Positions 42,071-53,129 of a stretch of 64,000 bases of DNA are shown here, piece after piece. Under the pieces are notes generated by a model. The model did not search any database. It was not told the origin of the DNA and saw only the letters and a program-made list of their open reading frames with translations. The position numbers and the translations under genes were made by a program. Source of the stretch: an uncultured Collinsella sp. (GTDB lineage: Bacteria > Actinomycetota > Coriobacteriia > Coriobacteriales > Coriobacteriaceae); contig CABUTN010000001.1 in assembly GCA_902494565.1 (NCBI GenBank), forward strand, positions 1-64,000. The letters are read 5' to 3'. Numbering within the stretch: the first letter of the stretch is position 1; each line of letters opens with the position of its first letter.

Positions 42071-42925
42071 TTACGCCTTAAGCGTGAGCACCGCGCCGAA
42101 AGCAGTCGGGCCGCAGTGGCTCGAAATGACGCCGCCGACCTGAGTCCAGGTAACGTCCTTAAAGCCAAGATCGTGTGCATAGACTTCCATGTCGTCGCGC
42201 AACTCCTCGGAAAGACCCACCGAATACGCCAGGCCAATATGCGAGTAGTCGATCTCGCCCTTCTCTACCATGTGATCAATAAAGGCACGGGCGCACTTAA
42301 GCATAGAACCGCGGAACTTCTTGGTCGCCACGAACTTGCCGCCCGTCACCTCAATGCAGGGCTTAATCTTGAGCAGATGGGCGCCTAGGAACGCGACGTT
42401 GGACAAGCGGCCACCTGCCTTAAGGAAGGCAAGGTCCGTAGGAACAAAGCCCAGCAGCACGCGGTCCATGACGGAGTTCGTAAATGCAAAGATCTCGTCG
42501 ACGGTGGCATCGGGGTGAGCCTCGATGTATTTGGCGGTTTCGACAACAACGAGCGACTGGCCCACCGAGACAAAGCGCGTGTCCATGGAGAACACGTAGT
42601 CGCGGCCCTTAGCTGCAATCTTGGAGGACTGATGCGAGCAGGTCGTGGCCTCGGAGTACGCAAGATGCAGAATGGTCGCATCGGGCTGCTCGGCATGGAT
42701 ACGGTCGTACACGTGAGCAAAATCCGCAGGCGCGCAGCCACTGGTCTTGGGCATCACACCAAACTCGTTGCAGCGCGAATAAATCTCGAGCGGATCAATC
42801 GAGCCGTCCTCGACGGTCTCGTCACCAATCGTGACATGCATGGGCACGCGCACGATGCCGTAGCGCTCGCAGAGCTCCGGCGTCACATCCGACCCAGACT
42901 CAACCACGATTACATACTTGCCCAT
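42071..42925 (-). CDS. DegV family fatty-acid-binding protein
   Basis: A 284-aa protein of the DegV family, which binds fatty acids and in Firmicutes serves as FakB for the fatty-acid kinase. VVESGSDVTPELCERYGI at the N-terminus, TSGCAPADF (Ser contacting the carboxylate, residue about 63), GGRLSNVAFLGAHLLKIKP. The frame starts at 43036; ATG 42925 begins the conserved part. No fakA seen in the window. Confidence 0.92.
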   Translation of the reverse strand: MGKYVIVVESGSDVTPELCERYGIVRVPMHVTIGDETVEDGSIDPLEIYSRCNEFGVMPKTSGCAPADFAHVYDRIHAEQPDATILHLAYSEATTCSHQSSKIAAKGRDYVFSMDTRFVSVGQSLVVVETAKYIEAHPDATVDEIFAFTNSVMDRVLLGFVPTDLAFLKAGGRLSNVAFLGAHLLKIKPCIEVTGGKFVATKKFRGSMLKCARAFIDHMVEKGEIDYSHIGLAYSVGLSEELRDDMEVYAHDLGFKDVTWTQVGGVISSHCGPTAFGAVLTLKA

Positions 42926-43200
42926 TCTTATCACGACCCATCTCGACATTGGCTTTTCAATACATGACACGCGCCGCCGCACTGTTGCACAACAGCGTCC
43001 AAGCGCCAAAGAGACGCCGCCCCTTGCACATAACAAAGGACAGCGTCTCCCTGGAAAACCCCGTGCTTATCTAGGATTCTACACGGTTTATTAAGGAGTG
43101 TTACTTATTCCGCAAACGGTCGCTATACGCGATAAACGGTAGCTGGCCGCGGCAACTGCGACACATTCCGCCTAACAAGTCCAATGTGCTCCATGCACGG
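42926..43200. other. Intergenic region between DegV and the sucrose operon
   Basis: 275 bases; only AT-rich stretches and a weak GCAAACGGTCG-like motif similar to the LacI operators, without an inverted partner. No gene or strong hairpin. Confidence 0.4.
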
Positions 43201-44643
43201 TTAATGAGCGAGGCGGTAGAAATCCATCGACGCCGCGCCCTCGGCGTGCAGCTTCATCGCCGGAACCGCCGGCGAATAGGTACGGCTCGTAAGTGCCGCC
43301 TCGCCACCGTTGGCAAAAATCTCGACCATCGTAGTGTCCGAAAGCACGCGCAGGTCGCGAAGCTCGCTGAGCTCGATCGACCTCCGGTCGCGTCCATAGC
43401 CTTCGTCGCCCATATCGAGGGTAAGCATCCCGTCCGTATAACGCACAAAGACACCCTTGCGGATCTCGAGCTCGACCATCTTTGCTCCCTCACAGGAAAA
43501 CACGAGATCAAACAGGCGGCCCGGCTCCTCAACGGTTTCACCGCCTGTCGCGCAAACGCAGTCGCCGCGCATCCTCTCAATCTCGTGCACCGGCTGCTGA
43601 CAGAGCTTACCATCGCGCATGCTCAGTTTTCTCGGCACCGTCAACGCGCACTGCCACCCGCGTGCCACCGTCGGGCTTTTTGCCGTCGCATCGGGGCAAC
43701 CCGACCACCCGATCATCAAACGCCGACCCGCAGCATCCTCAAAAGACTGCGGTGCGTAGAAATCAAAGCCGGCATCGACCATCGGGGGCATGCCCTGCCC
43801 GGCGATCTTAAAACTCGGCGCCTCCCAATCGGCCTCGATGGGAAACCACACGCACTGGTGCGGATTGCGGTAACGCCATCCATCGGCGGACACACCCTGC
43901 GGACAGCAAACGAGAATAAGCTCACCATCGAGCTCAAACAGATCGGGGCACTCCCACATAAAGCCAAACTTCTCGCCCAACTCAATGCGCGTCGCATAGC
44001 TCCAGTCCTCTAGATTGCTCGAGGTATAGACAAGCACGCAGCCGCGGTCGTCTTTCGTACGAGCGCCCAGAACCATGTAGTAGATACCATCGTGTTCAAG
44101 GATTTTGGGATCACGCACGTGCGTACCGATATCGTCGGGGTAATCGACCGGCCCAACAGCTATGCGCTTCTCGCCCAATTCGTCGGGGTTCTCGGCAACC
44201 ACATGAATCTGGTTTTGCTCACGGCCCGTCAACACGTAGTCGTAATCATCGCGGTCAAAATGCTTGACGTTGCCGGTATAGAAGTAGTGAATCTTGCCGT
44301 CGTGTACAAAGGCAGAACCAGAATACGCTCCGCTCGAATCCAAATCGGAATCGGGGAACAGCACAGGGCCGCGATTCTCGTACGTCACAAAATCCTTTGT
44401 TGTCAGATGATTCCAAAGCACTGGACCGCCATGCGCAGCATCGAATGGATCGTATTGGTGATAGATGTGATACGTATCACCGATCTGCACCAAACCGTTG
44501 GGGTCGTTGAGCCAGCCAAGCTCAGGCTCCACATGGAACAGGAGCCTATCGGGGTCGGACGCGATGCGACCCGCCGTCTCATCCTGTCCGGCACGCCACT
44601 GCTCATAGTCCGCGCGTGTCACCTTATTTTTTTGATTAAACAT
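43201..44643 (-). CDS. scrB: Sucrose-6-phosphate hydrolase / beta-fructofuranosidase, GH32
   Basis: A 480-aa GH32 enzyme. Nucleophile Asp47 in WLNDPNG, stabiliser RDPKI near 180, acid/base Glu in WECPDLF near 230, plus a C-terminal beta-sandwich. No signal peptide, so it acts inside the cell on PTS-delivered sucrose-6-phosphate. Last gene of the sucrose operon. Confidence 0.93.
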   Translation of the reverse strand: MFNQKNKVTRADYEQWRAGQDETAGRIASDPDRLLFHVEPELGWLNDPNGLVQIGDTYHIYHQYDPFDAAHGGPVLWNHLTTKDFVTYENRGPVLFPDSDLDSSGAYSGSAFVHDGKIHYFYTGNVKHFDRDDYDYVLTGREQNQIHVVAENPDELGEKRIAVGPVDYPDDIGTHVRDPKILEHDGIYYMVLGARTKDDRGCVLVYTSSNLEDWSYATRIELGEKFGFMWECPDLFELDGELILVCCPQGVSADGWRYRNPHQCVWFPIEADWEAPSFKIAGQGMPPMVDAGFDFYAPQSFEDAAGRRLMIGWSGCPDATAKSPTVARGWQCALTVPRKLSMRDGKLCQQPVHEIERMRGDCVCATGGETVEEPGRLFDLVFSCEGAKMVELEIRKGVFVRYTDGMLTLDMGDEGYGRDRRSIELSELRDLRVLSDTTMVEIFANGGEAALTSRTYSPAVPAMKLHAEGAASMDFYRLAH

Positions 44644-44665
44644 CGCCGTTGACTTTCTCGTCTAT

Positions 44666-44707
44666 GGGGAAGGACGCTCGACTCACACGAGTCGAACGCC
44701 CTTCCCC
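44666..44707. terminator. Hairpin between PTS and GH32 genes
   Basis: GGGGAAGG and CGACTC pair with CCTTCCCC and GAGTCG, an interrupted stem. No T-run follows on the minus strand, so it may protect the upstream message or reduce readthrough rather than terminate fully. Confidence 0.6.
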
Positions 44708-44744
44708 AAATGGACTTATCCTCAGATTACGCTGAACGGCTCAA

Positions 44745-46196
44745 CTAGAAGCTGACATCAAAGCCAGCACCAGCGCCCTCTTCATCAGTGGTCGGCACGC
44801 CCTTTGCCTTGTTGTAGGCAAAGATCAAGACGATCGGCACGATAAAGGCGATGAGATTGCCAGCCACATACCACACGAGCGTCTCGGGCGTGACGATGAG
44901 CAGGCCAAGCACGCCGGTCAGACCCTGACCGATGGCGCGCACCTCAAAGAGCTTCACGAAGGCACCGCCGCAGCCTGCACCGATGCAAGCGCAGATGAAC
45001 GGGATGATCGAGTAGCGCATGTTTGCAGCAAAGATTGCGGGCTCGGAGATACCGACCAGCGTCGGGATAAAGGACGACATGCAGATGTTGCGCTCTTTGG
45101 AATGCTTCTTATGAATGAGGTACATGCCGATGGCGCCGCCGCCCTGGGCGATGATGGAAACCGACCAGATTGCCTGGATGTAGTTGAAGCCAGTCGTGGC
45201 AACGAGGTTTGCCTCGATACCCTGGATGAACTGATGCGTACCGGTAACGACGAGCGGCTGCAGGAATGCGGCAAAGACAAAGGCACCGAAGACGCCCATC
45301 CTGTTGTACAGGATATCGATTACGCCGGCGAGGACGTCGCCGATCAGGTTGCCGAGCGGGCCGAACACGGTGAACAGGGCGACGTTAGCAAGAATCAGGG
45401 TAACGGTCGGGACAAAGACGAACGAAACGACCTCGGGGATGTACTTCTGGGCAATCTTTTCGACCTTGGCCATAAACCAGGCAGTCAGGATTGCAGGGAA
45501 CACGCCGCCCTGGAAAGCAACCATGGGAATGGAGAGCGGACCAAAGTTCCAGTACTCAGCACCCGTCGGGTCCATAACGAACGTGTTGCGGTTCATAAGG
45601 CTCGGGTGAACCATGACGATACCGACGAGGATACCCAGAATCGGGTTACCGCCAAAACGCTTCACCGCGCTGTACATAACCAGGACAGGCAGGTAGTCGA
45701 AGGTGGTGGCGATAATGGCAAAGAAGCTTGCGAGGTTCTTGAGGAACTCGCTGTGATCGGCGAGGCTGCCCTCCATGCCAAAGAGGCCGTTGGCAACGAT
45801 CAGCGACTTAAGGCCGATGATGATAGCAGCGCCGACGAAAGCGGGAATGATGGGGATAAAGATGTCCGAGAATACCTTGAGGACCGAGAAGAACTTGCCC
45901 TTCTTGTCCGCCTCGGCGCCCTTGACCTCGGAAGCGCTGATCTCCTTAACGCCCGTCAGAGCCATAAACTCATCGTAGACCTTGTTGACGGTACCGGTTC
46001 CGAAGATGATCATGAGCTGGCCGCTGTTGTACAGCACGCCCTTGACGCCATCGATGTTCTCGAGCTCGGCCTTGTTGTACTTGCTCGTATCCTTGAGCAC
46101 CAGACGCAGACGCGTAACGCAATGCGTGGCGCCCTCGATGTTCTCCAGACCGCCGACGTTATCGACGACTTGCTGAGACACTACTTTGTAGTCCAT
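44745..46196 (-). CDS. scrA: Sucrose-type PTS transporter, EIIBC
   Basis: A 483-aa PTS membrane component. EIIB domain (1-80) with phospho-Cys26 in ATHCVTRLRL; EIIC (about 100-465) with the conserved GISEPAIFA and VTGTHQFIQGIEA. No EIIA domain, so it must use a separate EIIA(Glc-like) protein, not in the window. RBS GGAGAGG before ATG 46196. Between the two GH32 genes, which points to sucrose or a related fructoside. Confidence 0.92.
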   Translation of the reverse strand: MDYKVVSQQVVDNVGGLENIEGATHCVTRLRLVLKDTSKYNKAELENIDGVKGVLYNSGQLMIIFGTGTVNKVYDEFMALTGVKEISASEVKGAEADKKGKFFSVLKVFSDIFIPIIPAFVGAAIIIGLKSLIVANGLFGMEGSLADHSEFLKNLASFFAIIATTFDYLPVLVMYSAVKRFGGNPILGILVGIVMVHPSLMNRNTFVMDPTGAEYWNFGPLSIPMVAFQGGVFPAILTAWFMAKVEKIAQKYIPEVVSFVFVPTVTLILANVALFTVFGPLGNLIGDVLAGVIDILYNRMGVFGAFVFAAFLQPLVVTGTHQFIQGIEANLVATTGFNYIQAIWSVSIIAQGGGAIGMYLIHKKHSKERNICMSSFIPTLVGISEPAIFAANMRYSIIPFICACIGAGCGGAFVKLFEVRAIGQGLTGVLGLLIVTPETLVWYVAGNLIAFIVPIVLIFAYNKAKGVPTTDEEGAGAGFDVSF

Positions 46197-46241
46197 GTTC
46201 CTCTCCATTCCTTTACGAAATCATAAGACGTTTTGATGCCA

Positions 46242-47624
46242 TTACAGAGACGCGATCGTTGCATTTGCGCACTTGAGCGTACCGTCGGTGACCGTCAGCG
46301 CCACACCCTGGCCCTGCTTATTGCAGAAGCGAGCGTTAAGCGCAACATCATCGACAAAGATGGTCGCGATATCGTCGTCAACGACCAGGCGCACGTGATG
46401 AGTGCCCTCGCCCTTAAAGAACAACGGACGCTCGAGGCCCATGTTGTTGACCTGGAACCACGGATACTGGGGGGCCGCCGTAAACTCGAGCTTGCCCTCA
46501 CGCAGGTTGGCGCGGAACTCATAGGCAAGACCGGACTCGGCGTCCTCGGCAAGCTTCACCGAGAAGCCGGCAGCGTCACCGGCGAGCTCGATGTCGGCAT
46601 CGAGCATATAGGTGGAACCGGCATCCGCGGCGAGCACCTGCTCGACCTTGCCCGACTCGCAGGAGAGCTCAAAGGCCTCGACTGCCTTAGCCTCGCCAAA
46701 GGCGCCAAGCATGCTGTCAGGAAGCTTGGTGCCGAGCGTTCCGTCAACACGCTGAACGATCTCGAGAGGCATAAAGGTGCCACCCCACAGGTAAGAGCTG
46801 GGGTCACCGCCCTCGTCACGCGTAGGAACCCAACCAAAGAGAACGCGGCGCTCGCCGTCAAATGCGGTACGCGCGGCATAGTACGCGCGGCCATCGAAGG
46901 AATCGTCCGCAGGAGTGATCCAAGGACCGTTGATAGAGCGAGACATGCGGTAACGGGTCTTGTTGCCATCACTGTACTCGGAGAACACCAGATACCACCA
47001 GTCGCCCATCTTAAAGAGATCAGGCATCTCGAACATGGTGTACAGGCCCGGATTCCACCAGTCGCCCTGGAACTCCCAGGTATCCAGGTCCTTGGAGGTG
47101 AACTTGACCAGACGACCGGTCATCAGACGCTTGTCCTCGCCCACACGCGTGCCGAGGATGAGCATGTACTCTTCGTTCTCCTCATCCCAAAGCACAAAGG
47201 GATCGCGCCAGTTGCGGTCATCGTAACCCTCCTGGGGCGGAAGCAGCGTCTCGGCGATGTTCTTCTCCCACTTGACGGCGTCGTCACTCGTTGCGTGAAG
47301 AAGAACCTGCTTCATCAAGCGTGCCTTGACCTTATCGCGATTGCAACCAGTGTAGAGCGCATGGTACTTGTCGCCCACCTTAAACACCGTGCCGGCATAA
47401 ACATACTGGTCGACTTCCTCGTCGCCGCCACGCTCAAGGCTCTCGCCAAAGTCTTTGTAATTGACGAAGTCCTTGGTTGTCGCGAGTGCCCAGCCAAACG
47501 GCTCTCCGAAAGGTCCGGGGTTTCGCGTGTCACGCTGATGATAGAGATAGAACGTGCCGTCCTCGCCGTACGGCATGATGTCGCCTACCCAAATTCCCTC
47601 AGGCTGGTAATACACCTTGTGCAT
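46242..47624 (-). CDS. GH32-family protein of the variant VGDIMPY type
   Basis: A 460-aa GH32-like hydrolase. Instead of WxNDPNG it has IWVGDIMPY near residue 12, with the Asp as probable nucleophile; RDPFV near 140 and FEMPDLF near 200 supply the other acids. C-terminal beta-sandwich from about 315. This resembles a GH32 subgroup acting on fructans or unusual fructosides. First gene of the operon behind three LacI-type operators. No signal peptide. Confidence 0.85.
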   Translation of the reverse strand: MHKVYYQPEGIWVGDIMPYGEDGTFYLYHQRDTRNPGPFGEPFGWALATTKDFVNYKDFGESLERGGDEEVDQYVYAGTVFKVGDKYHALYTGCNRDKVKARLMKQVLLHATSDDAVKWEKNIAETLLPPQEGYDDRNWRDPFVLWDEENEEYMLILGTRVGEDKRLMTGRLVKFTSKDLDTWEFQGDWWNPGLYTMFEMPDLFKMGDWWYLVFSEYSDGNKTRYRMSRSINGPWITPADDSFDGRAYYAARTAFDGERRVLFGWVPTRDEGGDPSSYLWGGTFMPLEIVQRVDGTLGTKLPDSMLGAFGEAKAVEAFELSCESGKVEQVLAADAGSTYMLDADIELAGDAAGFSVKLAEDAESGLAYEFRANLREGKLEFTAAPQYPWFQVNNMGLERPLFFKGEGTHHVRLVVDDDIATIFVDDVALNARFCNKQGQGVALTVTDGTLKCANATIASL

Positions 47625-47673
47625 CCGAGACTTCCTTTCTCACGAGATACTAACTCGGTACAACTGCAAGATA

Positions 47674-47754
47674 TGTCAATCGTTTTCATATGTCAAACGT
47701 TTTCACACCAATACGTCTTTTCGCAGTTCCAGTCGTCGGCAAACGGTTGACATA
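47674..47754. promoter_or_regulatory. Three LacI-type operators in front of the sucrose operon
   Basis: TGTCAATCGTTTTCATA (47674-47690) and TGTCAAACGTTTTCACA (47691-47707) are back-to-back direct copies; GGCAAACGGTTGACATA (47738-47754) is a third in reverse. All share the TGTCAANCGTTT core with central CG. Confidence 0.75.
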
Positions 47755-47808
47755 TGCCGGCGAACGGTCATCAGAGGTGTTTGAGGAATTCTTTTGGCAC
47801 GGGATGAA

Positions 47809-48819
47809 CTACGCGGTTTTACCCTCAATGAGTTCAACGGGGAGCTTGATATTCGATTCGGGCTTTTCGCCGTTAATAAGAGCAATGATGGATTGCGCCG
47901 CGAGCTCTCCGATGCGATCGATATCTTGGCGAACGGTTGTTAAGTCAGGCATAAACGTCATAGTGCGGCGGGCACCATCCGCGCCCACGACCTTAATATC
48001 GCCCGGAGCGCTCAAGCCGCGCTGCTTCATCACGTTAAGACAGATAGCCGCCATCGTGTCGTCTCCCGCAAAGATGCCGTCAATATCGGGGTTCTCATCG
48101 AGGATCTTCGCAACGACCGCACTCTTTTCGTCGTCGGGCTTAACGAACTCGACCTCACGGACAAGCGCGGGCAAACCGGCCTGCTCAACAACATCGAGGT
48201 AGGCATCGGTACGCTTATTGGCAGGCATGCGCATGCGGCTATTGCTGCGCAGGCACAGGATGCGTGAACATCCGTCATCGATCAGGCGACGCGTGGCAAG
48301 TTCGCCGATGCTATAGCTGTCGCTCGCAATCTGAACAGAGGCTTCGCCAAGGTCGCAGTCGATACCAACCAGACTCAAGCCCATCTCGGCATACGCCTCG
48401 GCACCGATATTAAGCGAGTTGACGATGACGCCATCAACCATATTGCGTCGAAGCATGTCGATATAAGAGCGCTCAAGCTCGGGTCGATTGGCGCTATTGC
48501 ACAGCAGCATCTTAAAACCGTTTTCGGCCAGGGTATGCTCAATGACTTGAACCACTTGGGCATGAAACGGACTGCTGACATAGGGGACGATCATACCGAT
48601 AAGATTCAGGCGACCGTTGAGCATGGCACGAGCGATATCGTTGGGCGTATAGTTGATGCGCTTCATCGCGGCATGGACCTTATCGCGGGTCTCTTGGCTA
48701 ATATAGCCACGATTATTAAGCACACGAGATACCGTAGTAGGCGAAACCCCCGCCACCGCTGCAACTTCCTTGATGCCAGGCTTAGCCGAATCCTTAGAAC
48801 GAGCGCCCTCGCGAGCCAT
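47809..48819 (-). CDS. LacI-family repressor of the sucrose operon
   Basis: A 336-aa LacI/GalR regulator: HTH IKEVAAVAGVSPTTVSRVLN (residues about 16-35), hinge YTPNDIARAML, then the periplasmic-binding-like sensor with GIFAGDDTMAA. RBS GGGGGAGGG before ATG 48819. It faces the operon in the same direction and has its own operator-like site upstream, so autoregulation is likely; effector probably sucrose-6-phosphate or fructose. Confidence 0.92.
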   Translation of the reverse strand: MAREGARSKDSAKPGIKEVAAVAGVSPTTVSRVLNNRGYISQETRDKVHAAMKRINYTPNDIARAMLNGRLNLIGMIVPYVSSPFHAQVVQVIEHTLAENGFKMLLCNSANRPELERSYIDMLRRNMVDGVIVNSLNIGAEAYAEMGLSLVGIDCDLGEASVQIASDSYSIGELATRRLIDDGCSRILCLRSNSRMRMPANKRTDAYLDVVEQAGLPALVREVEFVKPDDEKSAVVAKILDENPDIDGIFAGDDTMAAICLNVMKQRGLSAPGDIKVVGADGARRTMTFMPDLTTVRQDIDRIGELAAQSIIALINGEKPESNIKLPVELIEGKTA

Positions 48820-48839
48820 AGCACCCTCCCCCATCAACA

Positions 48840-48856
48840 TGTCATACGTTTACATA
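48840..48856. promoter_or_regulatory. LacI-type operator upstream of the repressor gene
   Basis: TGTCATACGTTTACATA matches the three operators at 47674-47754 and lies 21 bases upstream of the repressor start. Confidence 0.65.
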
Positions 48857-48995
48857 CGAACAAAGCATACCCCAACAACAGCCAAAGCAAAACGAAACAA
48901 CACACCCGCAGAAAAGGGCACGACCCAACCACGAACCCCACGCGCACAAATAATAAGGAGAGTTCCGCCTAAAGGGCAACTACACAGGACCCCAG

Positions 48996-49121
48996 CCGGG
49001 GCTGTTTGGGCTACCTCCTAAAACATTCCGCAGGACGCAAAGAGGCTCCGCAGCGCGAAGCGCGATGCGGAGCCTCTTTGCATGTCCGAGGACGTTTTGG
49101 GGGTAGCCCAAACAGCCCCGG
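48996..49121. repeat. Family B bipartite palindrome, copy 3 (inverted orientation)
   Basis: Outer arms 48996-49024 and 49094-49121 pair with one bulge. Spacers are ATTCCGCAGGAC (49025-49036) and ATGTCCGAGGAC (49082-49093), which read GTCCTGCGGAAT and GTCCTCGGACAT on the minus strand. Inner arms GCAAAGAGGCTCCGCA and TGCGGAGCCTCTTTGC are perfect. It lies downstream of the glycyl-radical gene. Nothing else in 48857-49145. Confidence 0.9.
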
Positions 49122-49145
49122 CGATCCTGCAGGAGTTAAACCCCT

Positions 49146-49397
49146 TTAGAACTTGTCGTGGAAGGTACGCGAAATGACCTCGTCCTGCTGCTCCTTGGTG
49201 AGCGTGTGGAAGTTCACGGCATAGCCGGAAACGCGGATGGTCAGCTGCGGGTACTTCTCGGGGTGAGCCTGAGCATCGAGCAACGTCTCACGGTTGAAGA
49301 CGTTGATGTTCAGGTGATGGCCACCCTTCTCGGCGTAAGCGTCGAGCATGTGGACCAGGTTATCGGCCTGAGTCTCGGAAACTTCAGAAACCTTCAT
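49146..49397 (-). CDS. grcA: Stand-alone glycyl-radical domain of pyruvate formate-lyase
   Basis: An 83-aa polypeptide equal to the C-terminal domain of [30 protein letters not shown] with the radical Gly58, 25 residues from the end as in E. coli PflB, then [13 protein letters not shown]. It resembles the spare-part protein YfiD/GrcA, but here the adjacent PFL core has no such domain, so this should be an obligate subunit. Residues 1-24 are a non-homologous acidic helix that may dock it. RBS AAGGAG. Confidence 0.93.
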   Translation of the reverse strand: MKVSEVSETQADNLVHMLDAYAEKGGHHLNINVFNRETLLDAQAHPEKYPQLTIRVSGYAVNFHTLTKEQQDEVISRTFHDKF

Positions 49398-49420
49398 AAT
49401 GTGTCTCCTTCGATCGATAG

Positions 49421-49481
49421 GCGCCGGCCGAAACCGGCGCGCTAATCAGTAATCGTTATTGTTAGTATAGCACTAACAATA
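49421..49481. promoter_or_regulatory. Two hairpins in the gap between the PFL core and its radical domain
   Basis: GCGCCGG/CCGGCGC (49421-49440) and TATTGTTAG/CTAACAATA (49457-49481). The latter begins 1-2 bases after the core's stop codon on the minus strand. They could terminate, process or balance the two transcripts. No new promoter is obvious. Confidence 0.65.
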
Positions 49482-49482
49482 G

Positions 49483-51534
<2,052 letters not shown>

Positions 51535-51930
51535 TGTGTAACCACGCTCCTAGTTACGTGTAATGCGGCGCTCTCTCACACCGCTGCTTATTGAATTCTT
51601 GAATTATCGGCTTGCACTACCGGCTTCTTCCGTTCTTCACCACACGTTGGTACAGGGAAAAACGTTTGTCCACCTTGGAACTGCAACCCAAAACCCAAGA
51701 TTTCACCCGTTTGAGAAGGATAACATAGCTACCCCCTTCATCAGGGCTGTTATATGTTTCTTTTTTTATACCATTAGGGCGTTTTTAACAAATCCGCAGG
51801 AAATGCGAGCGCGAACAACTACCGTTCACCGATTTGTTTGGTATTTTTCCTTGCCTTTGTACGACGTTCACTCTAGCTGTTATGCCAGCTTTAGCAGGGT
51901 AAAGTGTCCCAGAGACCCTACAGAAACTGC
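51535..51930 (-). other. Long leader/promoter region of pflB
   Basis: 396 bases without a gene. On the minus strand TTGTTA about 15 bases before TATAAA (near 51765-51795) is a promoter candidate; the message would then have a 200-base leader. No perfect FNR or Rex site recognised. Confidence 0.45.
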
Positions 51931-51964
51931 AGGGCGGCCACGGGATCCCCCGTGGCCGCCCTGT
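51931..51964 (-). terminator. Terminator after kdgT
   Basis: CAGGGCGGCCACGGG pairs perfectly (15 bp) with CCCGTGGCCGCCCTG around a 4-nt loop; TTTC follows on the minus strand. Confidence 0.85.
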
Positions 51965-52001
51965 GGCGTAGCTAGTTTTTAGCTTTGATTGCCGCTTGGC
52001 A

Positions 52002-53021
52002 TTAGGCGGCTGCGGCGGCCTTGTCGGTCGTTGCCTTGCTATCGCCGTTGCCCTGGCCCTCAAAATGCTTGTAGCACCAGCTGGTGACCAGCGGGGTCAA
52101 AATAGCCGTCACGATTGCGCAGGCAGCAACCTGTGCCGTAGCCGTCGCGAGCACGGCGCCACCGTACATGGCCCCATTGACGCTTGCCATGGCAGCAGGC
52201 GTGGCCACATTGGCTCCGGCGCAGCTTGAAATGGCCGCACCTGCGACACCCGTACCGCCCGTGAGCTTATCGACCGCGATGACGGGAATTGCAAAGACCA
52301 CCGAGCAGATCACGCCGAGCAGAATACCGGGAAGACCGCCATTAATGAGCTGGCCAAAAGTCATGGTCGAGCCCATGGCAAAGAAGACGAGCACGATGAC
52401 GGCGGAAAGTGCCGGTGCCATCATCTTCTTAAAGCTGGGGAAGACGTTGCCCAGAATAATGCCGACGACGATCGGCAGGATGGCACCCACGAGCGACCAG
52501 CCGATCGGAGCCTGGCCGGCAGCGCCGAGCACGATCATCGTGACCGGAGGGCCGACAACGAGCGTGGTGATTGCGACAGCGCCACGCTCGGCCTCATTGC
52601 CCATGGTGCCCATCAGACCAGCGTACATAGCGTTGTTGGCGCCGGTGCAAGCCGCCAGCATCACCATGGCAGAGATGCCAAACAGGTTGTCGTTGAACAC
52701 ATAAAGGATGAGCAGCGACACGGCAACGACCACGATTTGCTTGACGGCGATGATGATGGCACCGCGGGCAGCGGCGGCAGGAGCACTCTTAAACGAAATC
52801 GTCGTACCGACGATAAGCAAAAAAGCGCCCACGAGCGGGCCTGCACCCTGCTGGGTCATGCCAAGCGTAAAGCTGCCGAGCGTTTTGAACAGATCGGGGA
52901 ATAGCGTGTTGAGCAGGCAGCCCAGCAGAAGCGGCACCAAAATATTGGCACCCGGGATGGAGGACATCTTAAAGAACGGCTCCTTTGCCGCCGGCGCCTC
53001 CACCACAGTCGATTCACTCAT
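52002..53021 (-). CDS. kdgT: 2-keto-3-deoxygluconate permease family transporter
   Basis: A 339-aa membrane protein of the KdgT family with about ten helices; IPGANILVPLLLGCLLNTLFP near residue 22 and ACTGANNAMYAGLMG near 123 are family signatures. It imports 2-keto-3-deoxygluconate or a related uronate by proton symport. AGGAG before ATG. Cotranscribed after an SDR gene, across a hairpin, suggesting hexuronate catabolism. No kdgK/kdgA here. Confidence 0.88.
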   Translation of the reverse strand: MSESTVVEAPAAKEPFFKMSSIPGANILVPLLLGCLLNTLFPDLFKTLGSFTLGMTQQGAGPLVGAFLLIVGTTISFKSAPAAAARGAIIIAVKQIVVVAVSLLILYVFNDNLFGISAMVMLAACTGANNAMYAGLMGTMGNEAERGAVAITTLVVGPPVTMIVLGAAGQAPIGWSLVGAILPIVVGIILGNVFPSFKKMMAPALSAVIVLVFFAMGSTMTFGQLINGGLPGILLGVICSVVFAIPVIAVDKLTGGTGVAGAAISSCAGANVATPAAMASVNGAMYGGAVLATATAQVAACAIVTAILTPLVTSWCYKHFEGQGNGDSKATTDKAAAAA

Positions 53022-53078
53022 TTATATCTCCTTTTGATGCGTGTGGCACGCGGTCGCACGCTCCTGTGCCAGAAAGAA

Positions 53079-53110
53079 GGCGACGGTCCCGAGTCGCAGG
53101 AGCCGTCGCC
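53079..53110 (-). terminator. Hairpin between SDR and kdgT
   Basis: GGCGACGG/CCGTCGCC with a 16-nt loop, no T-run; likely an attenuator or mRNA stabiliser. Confidence 0.55.
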
Positions 53111-53129
53111 GAATTAACGTCGCGGGGTA

